A DNA stretch of 64,000 bases from Chloroflexota bacterium (GCA_022824225.1 JAJEAH010000034.1:1-64000); one strand, 5' to 3'. Numbered from the stretch's first letter, positions 37,746 to 46,964 are shown. A program made the numbers and translations. Notes: generated by a model not told the origin, from the letters alone.

Positions 37746-38111
37746 CGGCGCAACCACCGGGCCACGCAAGCAGCTGCATCCTTGTCCCTGATGTTGCGCT
37801 CCTTCTGGGCGTCGGCCTAGCGGAAGGCATCCGCAGAGTACATGAATGGCTGGTGGTGGCAAATATGAACCCTCTACGCCCCAGTGACATTGACCGTGAC
37901 CACGTGCGCCACCTCGACCGCCTGAAAGCCCTGGCATCGTCTATCTGGGGTTTGCGCAGGCTCCATAGCTACGTCCGGGAAGCCTACGACGACGTCTGCA
38001 CACAGCGGGCGTAGGTCTCTCCATAGCTTCTGGCACGGGCAACCTCCGCAGGATGCCGGACGGGGCATGCTGGCGCGAGATGCTACCACGCATATTCACC
38101 CCACTCGTAGC
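37746..38111. other. Intergenic with a possible gene fragment
   Basis: 366 bp. A short frame ending at 38014, from an ATG at 37866 (MNPLRPSDIDRDHVRHLDRL), has protein-like composition but no ribosome site. It may be a remnant or a shadow. Nothing else was recognised. Confidence 0.4.
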
Positions 38112-38861
38112 TTAAAGCGAATCGCCGCCGTCCACGTCGAGAATCTGCCCTGTTACCCAGGCCGCCTCGTCGCTGGCCAGATAGACGGCAGATAGCGCCA
38201 CGTCAGCGGGATGGCCGCCGCGCCCGAGCTCAGCCGGCGGTAATCCTGCATTTTCCGCGCCGCGCGAATCGCCGATAGAGCCGGGACAGATGCAATTCAC
38301 GCGGATGCCGTGCGCGCGGTATTCGCGGGCCAGCGTGCGAGTAAGGCCGACCAGCGCCTCTTTGCCTGCCGCATAGCCGACGTTGGCTTCGCGGCGGGTG
38401 CGCCGAGCCGCCGAGACAAAGAGAACCGACCCGCCGCCCTGTGCTACCATCGCGGGCAACACTGCGTGAGCACAATAGTAGGCGGTATCGACATTTATGT
38501 TGAGCAAATACCGCCACTCGTCGGGTGCCGTTTCGTGCAGCTTCCGGCCGCCGAAGGCATAGTCGCCGAGATTGTCGAAGAGCACGTCGATGCGTCCCCA
38601 GCGGTCCAACGCCGCCTGGGCCAAGGTTGCGGCGCCGTCCGGCGTCGCCAGGTCGGCCGTGGCAATAGCCGCTTCGCCGCCGAGCGCCTCGATCTCTCCC
38701 GCCAACGTCAGCAGCGGCTCTTCTCGCCGCGCCGCTAAGAGCACCTTTGCCCCCTCGCGAGCGAAATGCAACGGCGTCGCGCTCCCCATGCCGCCGCCAG
38801 CGCCCGCGACTACCGCTACCTTCCCGGCTAGACGACCACGTTCAACGAATCCGCTGTCCAT
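38112..38861 (-). CDS. Short-chain dehydrogenase/reductase
   Basis: 249-aa NAD(P)-binding SDR. The coenzyme motif is VVAGAGGGMGSA (TGxxxGxG form altered to AGAGGGMG), DxxD-like DNLGDY follows, and the catalytic Ser-Tyr-Lys is represented by SAARRTRREANVGYAAGKEAL. Y-x-x-x-K is intact. The C-terminus ends in a typical ILDVDGGDSL. Substrate is unknown; an alcohol or sugar is likely. It starts 4 bp after the stop of the phosphodiesterase-like gene, so the two share a transcript. AAGGAT lies before the ATG. Confidence 0.88.
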   Translation of the reverse strand: MDSGFVERGRLAGKVAVVAGAGGGMGSATPLHFAREGAKVLLAARREEPLLTLAGEIEALGGEAAIATADLATPDGAATLAQAALDRWGRIDVLFDNLGDYAFGGRKLHETAPDEWRYLLNINVDTAYYCAHAVLPAMVAQGGGSVLFVSAARRTRREANVGYAAGKEALVGLTRTLAREYRAHGIRVNCICPGSIGDSRGAENAGLPPAELGRGGHPADVALSAVYLASDEAAWVTGQILDVDGGDSL

Positions 38862-38865
38862 CCAT

Positions 38866-40854
38866 CTATCCTTCCGCCTTGTGGTAGGTGTGCGTCATTG
38901 ACGCTTCCGATTCCGCCACGCCGGAGAGGACGTCCACGTGGCGTTGCAGGCGCATGCGCTCTTTCAGCGGCGCATCCGCGTCGTCCAGGGCTTGGTACAC
39001 CACGGCGCCCTCGCAGTCGGCCGGCACCGGCAGGTCCATTAGGTAGCAGACCGTCGGCGCCAGGTCTTTCAGGTTGACGTTGCGCTCCAGCACGTGGCCT
39101 CTCCTGATGCCCGGTCCTGAAAGCGCAAACAGGCCGCGCATGTCGCCCATGCCGTCGGTCGCCGACGGAAACTGCGGCCCATGCTGCGAGCCGTATTCAT
39201 CGGCGTAGCAGAACACGATGTCGCCGGTCGTATCGCCGTACAGGTCCAGGAAGCGCGCGTCCTGCTTCTTGAAGGCAAAGCCTATGGGCTTCAGGCCGGT
39301 CTCGGGGTCCGTGTAGTCGTAGAGCGCCTTGATGACCTCGTTTTGCACCTGCACGTAGTCTGCCGGGTCCACACTACCGTCCGGGTCCCGGCCTTTCAGG
39401 TTTACCCAAATGTACGACGAGCCGCTGGCGGCGGCACGGGTCTTGGACCAGTCCACCTGTTTGCGGCCCGTATACGCGGCGAAATGCGCCACAGCGTCCG
39501 GATCGTCTTCTTCCTTGAGCACCGTCAGCCCCGCGTCGATCAGAATCTGACCGGGATTGCACTTGTAGCCATTGGCTTTGGCTCCGTGATCGGAAACATA
39601 GGCGTACAACGTCCGGCGGGGCGCCGCTGCCGCCATGTCGGCAAATGCCTGGTCGAGGCTCTGGTACATGCGCGCCTCGACTTCCTGCCAATACGTGAGA
39701 CTCTCCGCATCCCGGTTGAGCGCGGGATCGACCTCGCTCGCGAAGAGGTGGTAGAAGTAGTCCGGGGTATGGATGTGGATGAAGAAGAGGTCCCAGGGCC
39801 TATGCTCCATCAAGTAACGCGCCGCGTCGGCAAACCACTGGTGATGCATGTCGCACAGTTCGATGAAGGTGTCTGCGTCGAACCAGCCCATGCGAAACGT
39901 GCGCAGCCCCAGGTACGGCGCGGGCAGGCCCCGGCACTTGCCCTGCTCGAAAATCTCGCGGTCCAGGCCGTCGGGATGCGTCCAGCCGTCAAGCTGGCAG
40001 AGCGGGGTCACGAACAGCGAAACGGTCTCCCCATCGGGAGATAGCTCCAGCAGCTTGATGCGAAATACCGCTTCGGGCTCACCCAGTTCCTCGCAGGCGA
40101 TGCCGCGCACAATGTAGTCCGACCACTCGCCGGCCCGCAGCGAGCACATGGCCGAACCCTTGTCGCGGCGTTCGCAGACGTGAGCGGTGGTGTACGCCCC
40201 GCTCTCGTCGGGCTCCAGCAGCACGTGCCACGTCAGCGGCGCCATGGTGTACTTGGGATAGCGGAAGCGCCAGGTCAACTCGGCTTCCAAGTGCTCGGCG
40301 TCAGCAGCCACCCCTTGCCAGTCTTCCGCCTCCTCCACGTCGATCAACGTGCCTTCCACGTGGTCGTCCGTGGAGAAAAGCGCATCGCCCGAAAAGCTGT
40401 AGGAGTGATGGAACGTGGGGTGGTCGTGCCACTCGTTCACTGTCAGGCCGTAGCCGGCAATTTGCCAGCCTTCCTTGGTGCGCGCCGGCCACGAAGACGG
40501 CCAATTGATGACGATGGACCGTTTCCCAACCTTTTCGGCGGCCTCCCACAGGTACTCCGCCGTGTGCCAACGAGAGTCAAAGGCGGCGTGGGTTGTGCCG
40601 AGGGGCTCCCCTTTCCAATGGACGTTGAAGTCGGTGAAGCCGGTTCGGCCGGCTGACGCGCCCGTGGCAATCGTGGTCCAATTCGGCGGCGTGATCGTTG
40701 GATACGGCACCAGGCAATTGTCCGCCCACGTGCCGCGCGACACCAGCTTCTCCATCAGGGGCATCCGCCCTTCCCGCATCAGCCGCTGCAAGGTCGGCAG
40801 AATGGGGCCGTCGATGCCAAAGACAACGAGTTTTTCCGGTGGACGGTATGCCAT
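38866..40854 (-). CDS. Alkaline phosphatase superfamily/type I phosphodiesterase-like protein
   Basis: 662-aa protein of the type I phosphodiesterase/nucleotide pyrophosphatase branch of the alkaline phosphatase superfamily. It carries the metal Asp in VVFGIDGPI, the likely nucleophile Thr in the PTITPPNWTTIATGA motif, Asp/His metal ligands in IHTPDYFYHLF and YVSDHGAK, and a later His in GSQHGPQF. No signal peptide is visible, so it is probably cytoplasmic. Longer than most at 662 aa, with a mid-section insert. Likely hydrolyses a phosphodiester or a phosphonate; the substrate is not visible. Operon with the downstream SDR gene (4 bp gap). Confidence 0.84.
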   Translation of the reverse strand: MAYRPPEKLVVFGIDGPILPTLQRLMREGRMPLMEKLVSRGTWADNCLVPYPTITPPNWTTIATGASAGRTGFTDFNVHWKGEPLGTTHAAFDSRWHTAEYLWEAAEKVGKRSIVINWPSSWPARTKEGWQIAGYGLTVNEWHDHPTFHHSYSFSGDALFSTDDHVEGTLIDVEEAEDWQGVAADAEHLEAELTWRFRYPKYTMAPLTWHVLLEPDESGAYTTAHVCERRDKGSAMCSLRAGEWSDYIVRGIACEELGEPEAVFRIKLLELSPDGETVSLFVTPLCQLDGWTHPDGLDREIFEQGKCRGLPAPYLGLRTFRMGWFDADTFIELCDMHHQWFADAARYLMEHRPWDLFFIHIHTPDYFYHLFASEVDPALNRDAESLTYWQEVEARMYQSLDQAFADMAAAAPRRTLYAYVSDHGAKANGYKCNPGQILIDAGLTVLKEEDDPDAVAHFAAYTGRKQVDWSKTRAAASGSSYIWVNLKGRDPDGSVDPADYVQVQNEVIKALYDYTDPETGLKPIGFAFKKQDARFLDLYGDTTGDIVFCYADEYGSQHGPQFPSATDGMGDMRGLFALSGPGIRRGHVLERNVNLKDLAPTVCYLMDLPVPADCEGAVVYQALDDADAPLKERMRLQRHVDVLSGVAESEASMTHTYHKAEG

Positions 40855-41155
40855 GAGACTTTCCCTCTTTAAACCAACCTGCTCTCAATACACGACACAT
40901 CCCCGCTGCGCGCCCTCACGGGTCATTGCGAAGCCGGCGGCGCGGGAGGCGGCACAGTCTACCGCATGAGACAAAGCAAGCTCGGCTCGTCTTGCCGCCC
41001 AATGTAAGTTGCAGTCCAGCCGCAATCTGGGGCGATGCTGCCAATATGAGGACCCATGAGATAGATGGGCTTGCGCAAAGCGCGGGGTTTGGCCTATGGG
41101 CGTGGGCGCCTGCCGCGTTGCGTGAACGGCGGGCTTGCCCACACCGGGCAGACCC
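40855..41155. other. Intergenic, nothing recognised
   Basis: 301 bp between two minus-strand genes. It should contain the promoter for the phosphodiesterase-SDR pair, but no clear hexamers or hairpins were found. Confidence 0.4.
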
Positions 41156-42016
41156 CTACTTGCCGGGAGCCGTCGCCACCGTGCCCGCGGCGGCGGCATG
41201 GTAGGGCAGCGCGCTTTCGCCGGCGGAGGCCGCCAGGGCGTTCCATGCCCGAAAGAGCTGCGCATACATGAGGAAGTAGTCCTCGTGCGTCGGATCGGTC
41301 TTGCCGATCTCTGAGGAGAGGTACCCGTCGTAGCCGTCGCGCTGGAGCAGCCCGAAGAGTTCGGCGTACGGGAAGCCGTTCACAAAGTCGTGCATGTGCA
41401 CGTGGCCGATATGGTGCGCGACGCGGTCGTAGGTAGACGCAACCGAGCCGCCCACCAGGTCGCGGTTGTCGCAGTTGTAGAGAATGCCCACGTGGGGGTG
41501 GTCGGCATGCTCCACCGCAGTCATGGCAAAGTGCCAGTAGTTGAATTGCCCGTGCATTTCCAACATGACGTTTACGCCGAGGGGTTCGGCAAATTCGCCC
41601 AGTTCGCGCAGAGAGTCGCCCACGTAGCGCATCACGTCTTCACGCGGCGGCGGCGCGCCGCCGTCCGCACCCTCTTTGGGCATGTCATTGCCAAAGACCC
41701 GAATCTGGCGCGCGTTGATGTCCGCCGCTAGCTCGATGTAGCGCTTGCTCCGTTCCACAACCTCCCGCCGCTGAGTGGCGTCGGGTGACTCGAAGCGAGA
41801 ACTCGTGCTGATGCCGGCAACTTCCAGGCAGGCGTCCTGCACCTGGTAGCGAATCGAGCGGCGTTCCTCAGCGCTTGTTTCCAGCTCCACACCGTGTTTG
41901 TGGCCGGCCTCGGCGCGAAACTCCAGACCGCTAAAGCCGCCCAGCCGCGCCAGATCGAGGAGTTCCGCTAGATTCCAATGCCGCGCCATATTGTAGGTCA
42001 ATAGACAGAGTTTCAT
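41156..42016 (-). CDS. Sugar phosphate isomerase/epimerase-like TIM barrel
   Basis: 286-aa protein of the xylose isomerase-like/AP endonuclease 2 barrel group. Metal-site residues can be seen: Glu in VMLEMHGQ, Asp in LYNCDNRDL, His in GHVHMHDFV and Glu in YLSSEIGKTD. Such enzymes isomerise or epimerise sugars, inositols or keto-acids. ATG at 42016 is chosen because GGAG lies seven bases upstream; a GTG codon directly before it is an alternative. No partner gene is adjacent. Confidence 0.83.
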   Translation of the reverse strand: MKLCLLTYNMARHWNLAELLDLARLGGFSGLEFRAEAGHKHGVELETSAEERRSIRYQVQDACLEVAGISTSSRFESPDATQRREVVERSKRYIELAADINARQIRVFGNDMPKEGADGGAPPPREDVMRYVGDSLRELGEFAEPLGVNVMLEMHGQFNYWHFAMTAVEHADHPHVGILYNCDNRDLVGGSVASTYDRVAHHIGHVHMHDFVNGFPYAELFGLLQRDGYDGYLSSEIGKTDPTHEDYFLMYAQLFRAWNALAASAGESALPYHAAAAGTVATAPGK

Positions 42017-42268
42017 CACCTTGCTCCAGTGAGTGTGTAGGGCTTCCCGTTGGCACGATAGCGCGCACCGCCTGAGACGTCAACAGACATGCGCCGTTCG
42101 CCAACCTCCACGCGCCGGGGTCAGAACGCGCCGAATCGCCCGGTAATCGCCAATCCGTTCGCCGATTTGCGCGCAGGCGAGCTCATTCAAGCAAGGATGT
42201 GAATGGGAACTAAGCCCGGATGGGGATTGCGGCGAACAGGGGGGTTACGTAAATGCGTAGCCGTCAAG

Positions 42269-42274
42269 TATGAT
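42269..42274 (+). promoter_or_regulatory. Possible -10 box for the C39-like gene
   Basis: TATGAT, 36 bp before the ATG at 42310. TTACGT at 42245-42250 is a poor -35 candidate (spacer 18). The ribosome site GAGGGAGAG follows. Confidence 0.35.
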
Positions 42275-42309
42275 GGTGGCAGAAGCGCAGCGAGGGAGAG
42301 CGCACGGCA

Positions 42310-43575
42310 ATGACGCAAGACGGCGGAAATATCTGGATACGGGATGTCCGGCGTCCTGACCGGCGACGCAGGCGGGCCTCAGGTCTACCAGTATGGTCGC
42401 TCCTGTTGGTCGTGGCAGTGCTGGTGGGCGCCTTTGCGGCGGTTGCCCGAAGTATGGAATTCACGCCCGGCACACCCAGCACGATAGCCTCTGAGTCCCT
42501 CCTGACGGACATTCCAGCCCCGCAAGCCCGCCCGGCGCTGGCGACAGGCGGGGAGTCCCTCGCGACGCCCACTGCGGCGCCGCAAGCCGCGCCCACCCAA
42601 TTCCCCAACCAGGCGGCGGCAACGCTCTCGCCGCCCGCAGCCGCATTGCCGCCATCCGCACTCCTCGTGGGCGTACGGCACGAGTATCAGGGCTGGAACA
42701 ACTGCGCGCCTAGTTCGCTGGGTATGGTATTGAGCTACTTTGGCCGCGCGGAGGCGCAAGCGCAAATCGCCCCGGTCCTGAAACCGGACCCCAGTGACAA
42801 GAACGTTAGCCCGCATGAGTTTGCCGCGTACGCTCAGACCATCGGCTACCGGGCTCGCGTAGGCGTCGGCGGGGACATAGACCTCTTGAAGCGCCTGCTT
42901 GCCGCCGGACTGCCGGTCATCGTGGAAATCTGGCTGGAGCTGGAACCCGATGACGGCATGGGCCACTACCGCGTGCTCTTGGGCTATGACGACGGGAGCG
43001 AGACCTTCACCGCGCACGACTCGTACGTCGGGCCAAACCTGTCCATGTCGTACGCCGCACTCGATGACGTCTGGCGGGTATTCAATCGCACCTTCGTGGT
43101 CATATACCCGCAAGCGAGTGAAGCCGGCGTTACGGAAATGCTGGAAGAAAACCTGGTGGCAACGGACATGTGGCAACGCGCTCTGGCTACCGCGGAAGAA
43201 GAGATTGCGCAAGACCGTAACGACGCCTATGCGTGGTTCAACCTTGGCACCAGCGCACTAAACTTGGGCGACACGCAACAGGCGGCGCAGGCATTCGACT
43301 GGGCCCGGCAACTCGGCCTGCCCTGGCGCATGCTCTGGTATCAATTCGGCCCGTTTGAGGCCTATCTGGCGCAGGGACGCTATCAGGACGTGATTGCGCT
43401 CGCCACCACGAACCTCGAACGCGCCAGCGTGGAAGAATGGCTCTTCTGGCGTGGCCGCGCGCGCGAAATGACCGGTGACGTGGCCGGGGCCCGCGAAGAC
43501 TACCAAGCTGCTATCCGGCTCAATGCCAACTACGCCGCCGCCATCGCGGCGCTGGAGAATAGCGGCGCGGCCTGA
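42310..43575 (+). CDS. Membrane-anchored C39 peptidase-like protein with TPR repeats
   Basis: 421-aa protein. One N-terminal membrane segment (VWSLLLVVAVLVGAFAAVA, residues ~28-46) follows a basic cytosolic start. A Pro/Ala/Thr-rich spacer precedes a C39-like papain fold: Cys in WNNCAPSSLGMVLSYFG, His in GMGHYRVLLGYDD and Asp in TAHDSYVGPN. From about residue 290 there are tetratricopeptide repeats (AWFNLGTSALNLGDTQQAAQ; AREDYQAAIRLNANYAAAIA). It likely acts outside the membrane as a thiol peptidase or peptide-binding protein. No ABC peptide exporter lies nearby, so it is not a classical bacteriocin-processing unit. Confidence 0.8.
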   Translation: MTQDGGNIWIRDVRRPDRRRRRASGLPVWSLLLVVAVLVGAFAAVARSMEFTPGTPSTIASESLLTDIPAPQARPALATGGESLATPTAAPQAAPTQFPNQAAATLSPPAAALPPSALLVGVRHEYQGWNNCAPSSLGMVLSYFGRAEAQAQIAPVLKPDPSDKNVSPHEFAAYAQTIGYRARVGVGGDIDLLKRLLAAGLPVIVEIWLELEPDDGMGHYRVLLGYDDGSETFTAHDSYVGPNLSMSYAALDDVWRVFNRTFVVIYPQASEAGVTEMLEENLVATDMWQRALATAEEEIAQDRNDAYAWFNLGTSALNLGDTQQAAQAFDWARQLGLPWRMLWYQFGPFEAYLAQGRYQDVIALATTNLERASVEEWLFWRGRAREMTGDVAGAREDYQAAIRLNANYAAAIAALENSGAA

Positions 43576-43612
43576 CAGTTGGGGCAGCCTTTCCGGAGCA
43601 CGTCGTCTTCAC

Positions 43613-43635
43613 CGAGCGGGGTACTCCCCCGTTCG
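43613..43635. terminator. Hairpin between convergent genes
   Basis: CGAGCGGGG / CCCCGTTCG stem (nine pairs, one G-U) with the 5-nt loop TACTC. It sits exactly between the C39-like gene and the stop of the CinA-like gene. No T-tract, so moderate confidence. Confidence 0.45.
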
Positions 43636-44427
43636 CTAGTAGTGAATATCCTTGCCGAGCGCTTTCACGTCCGCGGAAAACCGGTCGACGGCGTCGCTCA
43701 GGAGGCGGCGGGCGTCTCGATCGGAGCCGGCGCGAGCGACGAAGTCTACGGGCATATGGGTATCGGTGCGCAAAGCCACGTAGGCCTTCGCGTAGAGACC
43801 GGGGAGTTGGGCCATGGCTTCCTCGATGAAGGGGGAGACCTCGGATTCGCTCATATTGACGAACACGCGGCGGGCGGCGCTCTTGACTTCGAGAGATTCG
43901 GAGATCGCCGTCGCCACGTAGCGGTCAAAAAGCGCTTCCATTTCTCGGGGCGGGCCCGGCAGCACGAAGAAGGCGGTCCGGTCCCGGTTAATCTGAATGC
44001 ACGGCGCCCAGCCCGCCGGACTCGCCCACACAATCGCGCTCTCCGGCACAGTCGCCATCTTGCGCATCCCGTCACTGAGTCCATCAGCGCCGACTTGCCG
44101 CCGCCGCATGTAGTCCTCCAAGAGGCTCGGCTCCTGATAGGTTGTTTCCCCCAGCCAGGTAGCCAGCGCCTCGACCGTCAGGTCGTCCGGCGTAGGACCC
44201 AACCCGCCCGTAATCACTACGAAGTCCGTACCGGCCTCCGCCGCCCCTTGCAGCACGGGGATCACCTCGTCCAGAACATCCGGCAGAACTGTGATTCGCC
44301 GCACGTCCGCGCCCAAATCTGACAGTTGCTGCGAGAGCCAAAACGAATTTGTGTCTTGAATGCGGCCGAGCACCAGTTCCGTGCCAATGGCGACGATCTG
44401 CGCTGTCGGGACTTTGGGGCCACTCAC
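43636..44427 (-). CDS. CinA N-terminal (MoaB/Mog-type) domain protein
   Basis: 263-aa protein containing only the molybdopterin-binding MoaB-like domain of CinA: QIVAIGTELVLGRIQDTNS at the start, VVITGGLGPTPDDLTVEAL, and VLPGPPREMEALF, followed by a C-terminal CinA-type subdomain. The second (deamidase) domain of full CinA is missing. CinA N-domains hydrolyse ADP-ribose or FAD-like compounds and are tied to competence or pyridine nucleotide recycling. GTG at 44427 is chosen: AAGGAG lies ten bases upstream. It begins 16 bp after the stop of the family 5 binding protein gene, so the two may be co-transcribed. Confidence 0.85.
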   Translation of the reverse strand: MSGPKVPTAQIVAIGTELVLGRIQDTNSFWLSQQLSDLGADVRRITVLPDVLDEVIPVLQGAAEAGTDFVVITGGLGPTPDDLTVEALATWLGETTYQEPSLLEDYMRRRQVGADGLSDGMRKMATVPESAIVWASPAGWAPCIQINRDRTAFFVLPGPPREMEALFDRYVATAISESLEVKSAARRVFVNMSESEVSPFIEEAMAQLPGLYAKAYVALRTDTHMPVDFVARAGSDRDARRLLSDAVDRFSADVKALGKDIHY

Positions 44428-44443
44428 GTCAAGCGCGCTCCTT

Positions 44444-46126
44444 TCAAGAAAAGAACGGTATGCGCAGGCCCTCAAAGGGGCCGCGTACGCTGAGGACGTT
44501 CTTCTTCGTTTTGATATACCAACTGCCTATTTCTGCCAAGCGCTGGTCGGCGGTGGGCAAGACTGCGGGAGCCGTGACCCCCCGCACCGTCGTTCTCACA
44601 GCGAACCCATAGCGTGGGCTGAGCAACATCAAGCTGGGCACTTCTTCCGCGAATGCACGCTGGAAGTCGGCATACATACGCTTGCGTTCTTCCTGGTCCA
44701 ACGTATTTCGCGCGTTTTGGAGCGCTTCATCCACCCGCGGGTCGATGAATCCGGAGAAATTCCAGCCGCTCTCAATCTGGCTGGAGTGCCACTCCAGGTA
44801 CGGGTCCGGGTCCAGGCCGTTCAAGATCCAGGTATAGAGCGCGATGTCGAATTCATGGGTGAGCAGAGAGTCATTGAGCAACCTAGAGGGACCCGCTGTC
44901 TGTACCGCCACTTCGATGCCGACCAGCCGCAGTTGCGCCACGATGGCTTCCGCCAATTCTAGATGGCCGGGTATATCCGCGGTCAGCAATTGCAGCAAGA
45001 GGCGATCCTCTCCTCTTGAACGCACGCCATCGGGTCCGATGACCCAGCCTGCTTCATCTAGCAAGACTCTGCTGGTAGCCGGATCGTACGCATATTTCCG
45101 CACATCCGGCGCATGCGCCCAGGAAACGGGGAGAATCGGCCCTTCCAAGGGGTCTGCCATCCCGCCCTGAACTTCCGCGGCGAGGTACTCGCGGTCGATG
45201 GCATGGGCGATAGCTTGGCGCAATTTGCGGTCGAAGAACGGCGTACGGCGCAGATTGAAATACAAGACCGTGTAGCCCGCCAGGGGGGCACTATACGCCT
45301 CGACGTCCGCGATTGAATCCACGCGGCTGCGTTCCGTGACAGGAAGATAGCTCACGCCCTCGACTTCGCCACGTTCCAACGCCGTGATCGCGGCTCTTGC
45401 GTTGGGATAGAATTTGAACTTCAGAAACCGAATGTGGGGACGTCCGCCGTAATAGTCCTCACTTGCCTGCAGAAGCGCATACTCTTCAGTGAACTCCACA
45501 ATCCGGTAAGGGCCGGTGCCAACCGGCGCCAGATTGTAAGGCGTGATAGACAGTTGGCCCGGGCTAATGCCTTGAAGCAAGTGACGCGGCAAAATACCGA
45601 TCGTCGCATATTCGAGCAGCGGCAAATACACGTCGTTCAGCACGGAGACGCGAAGGCTGCGCTCGCCTTCTCGCTCCACTCTAACGTTCGTCCACTCTTG
45701 TTGGCGGCGTGGGTAATTCGCTAGCAATTCGTACGTGAAGAGCACGTCGTCTACGGTGAGCGGCGTGCCATCATGCCAGCGCACGTCATCCCGCAGATGG
45801 AACACAAAGGAACGGCTCTGAGGGTCAGTCTCCCAGCGGGTCGCAAGGTCGGGCACTATGGCGCCGTCGGACGCATAGCGCGTCAGGCCGTTGAAGATGA
45901 GCCCGGATAGCGTGCGTGACGTATCGTCTTCGGCAAGGATGGACACAAGGGTCGGGGGTGGACCCAGCGTGCCCTCGATGTAGGTGCCGCCATAGTCAGG
46001 TACGTCCACGACATTGGCGGCATACGCGAAATAGGCAAGCAGCGCCGCCGCCAGCAGTGAGCCGATGCTGCCGACAAAGACTATGCCGGCAATGCGGGAG
46101 GGAGCGGGCACCAACCGGTCTATCAT
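44444..46126 (-). CDS. Membrane-anchored ABC solute-binding protein, family 5
   Basis: 560-aa oligopeptide/nickel-type (SBP_bac_5) solute-binding protein. Instead of a lipobox, an N-terminal hydrophobic segment (IAGIVFVGSIGSLLAAALLAYFAYA) likely anchors it. Family motifs are evident: FHLRDDVRWHDGTPLTVDDV, the GTGPYRI segment, and ARAAITALERGEVEGV. Function is presumed import of peptides or other larger solutes, but no permease or ATPase gene lies beside it. It follows secG by 19 bp on the minus strand; the pair and the CinA-like gene may form one transcript. Confidence 0.85.
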   Translation of the reverse strand: MIDRLVPAPSRIAGIVFVGSIGSLLAAALLAYFAYAANVVDVPDYGGTYIEGTLGPPPTLVSILAEDDTSRTLSGLIFNGLTRYASDGAIVPDLATRWETDPQSRSFVFHLRDDVRWHDGTPLTVDDVLFTYELLANYPRRQQEWTNVRVEREGERSLRVSVLNDVYLPLLEYATIGILPRHLLQGISPGQLSITPYNLAPVGTGPYRIVEFTEEYALLQASEDYYGGRPHIRFLKFKFYPNARAAITALERGEVEGVSYLPVTERSRVDSIADVEAYSAPLAGYTVLYFNLRRTPFFDRKLRQAIAHAIDREYLAAEVQGGMADPLEGPILPVSWAHAPDVRKYAYDPATSRVLLDEAGWVIGPDGVRSRGEDRLLLQLLTADIPGHLELAEAIVAQLRLVGIEVAVQTAGPSRLLNDSLLTHEFDIALYTWILNGLDPDPYLEWHSSQIESGWNFSGFIDPRVDEALQNARNTLDQEERKRMYADFQRAFAEEVPSLMLLSPRYGFAVRTTVRGVTAPAVLPTADQRLAEIGSWYIKTKKNVLSVRGPFEGLRIPFFS

Positions 46127-46145
46127 TCTTCATCCCTACCGTACG

Positions 46146-46361
46146 CTAGATGCGCACGATGACCACGGAGACTACGATGAAGAGTACGGCAAGACCGATC
46201 GTCACATTGAACAGCAACCGGTCCACGCCGCGCCGCGTATTGTGGATGCTGTCCGATCCCCCGAAGGCCGAGCCCAGGGCCGCGCCTCGGGCCTGCAACA
46301 ATACGGCCGCGATGAGGGCAACGGAAAGAATGATCTGAATAATCTGGAGATACTGCTGCAC
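46146..46361 (-). CDS. secG: Preprotein translocase subunit SecG
   Basis: 71-aa inner-membrane protein with two hydrophobic helices (IIQIILSVALIAAVLLQ; LLFNVTIGLAVLFIVVSVVIV) and the conserved loop ARGAALGSAFGGSD between them, matching SecG, the accessory part of the SecYEG export channel. GTG start at 46361 with GGAG nine bases upstream. An extended -10 box is about 150 bp upstream. It heads a short minus-strand run with the family 5 binding protein. Confidence 0.92.
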   Translation of the reverse strand: MQQYLQIIQIILSVALIAAVLLQARGAALGSAFGGSDSIHNTRRGVDRLLFNVTIGLAVLFIVVSVVIVRI

Positions 46362-46508
46362 GGTGGCGCACTCCTATAGCTGCGAGACCGCAATTTCGAC
46401 TTCCGCATGCCGGTGAGGACGCATGCCCAAACCGACGAAAACTCAATCCACTGGCCTGAACAGACGCTTGGGGCATCGCCTACGCAGCAAACACCCAGGA
46501 CCGGTTAC

Positions 46509-46517
46509 ATTATACCA
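46509..46517 (-). promoter_or_regulatory. Extended -10 promoter of secG
   Basis: On the minus strand the sequence reads TGGTATAAT, a consensus -10 with TGn extension, identical to the one before clpC. About 150 nt of leader precede the secG GTG. No clear -35. Confidence 0.5.
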
Positions 46518-46671
46518 ACTCCGGTGACGCACGGAGTCCACGCGCCGCACGAGACGGTGCGACGCGCAGCCAATCTGCCTGGTAGAAGACCGCCGCCATT
46601 GTCAGGGGATTTGTTGACAGCATGCCTGGCTGGAGGAAGGTGTTTCAGCGCCGCACATTGCTGTCATTTCG

Positions 46672-46765
46672 GGCGGCGCACAGCAGAGTGAGGAGTATTG
46701 GGCGCCGAGCATTTCGGGCCGGTTGAGGCGCGGGCGCTAGATTCCTCGCTTCGCTCGGAATGACA
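46672..46765. repeat. Degenerate inverted-repeat element
   Basis: Ends TGTCATT (46672-46678) and AATGACA (46759-46765) are exact inverted, and CTAGATTC (46737-46744) lies inside. The same ends and inner motif recur at 51194-51302, so this is a dispersed miniature inverted-repeat family. No open frame inside. Confidence 0.6.
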
Positions 46766-46876
46766 TTCGGTCCGCCCCCTTCACGCTTCCTCTTCACTCC
46801 CCCTGTCTCCCCGTCTTTGACTTTCACAACATACAAATGACCCAGTGCCCCGCTGGCCGTGGCACCGTGCTGCCCT

Positions 46877-46964
46877 CGCCCTGATGCTGTACTGGCTTCG
46901 GCCTGACACTGCGCTCTGCTCGGCCTGACACTGCGCCCCGCCCGGCGTGACATGAACGGTAAAC
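46877..46964. repeat. 22-bp tandem repeat
   Basis: Units of 22 bp starting CGGCCTGACACTGCGC at 46899 and 46921, with a degenerate unit before (46877) and a partial one after (46943). It lies about 200 bp before the dnaX start. Confidence 0.7.
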
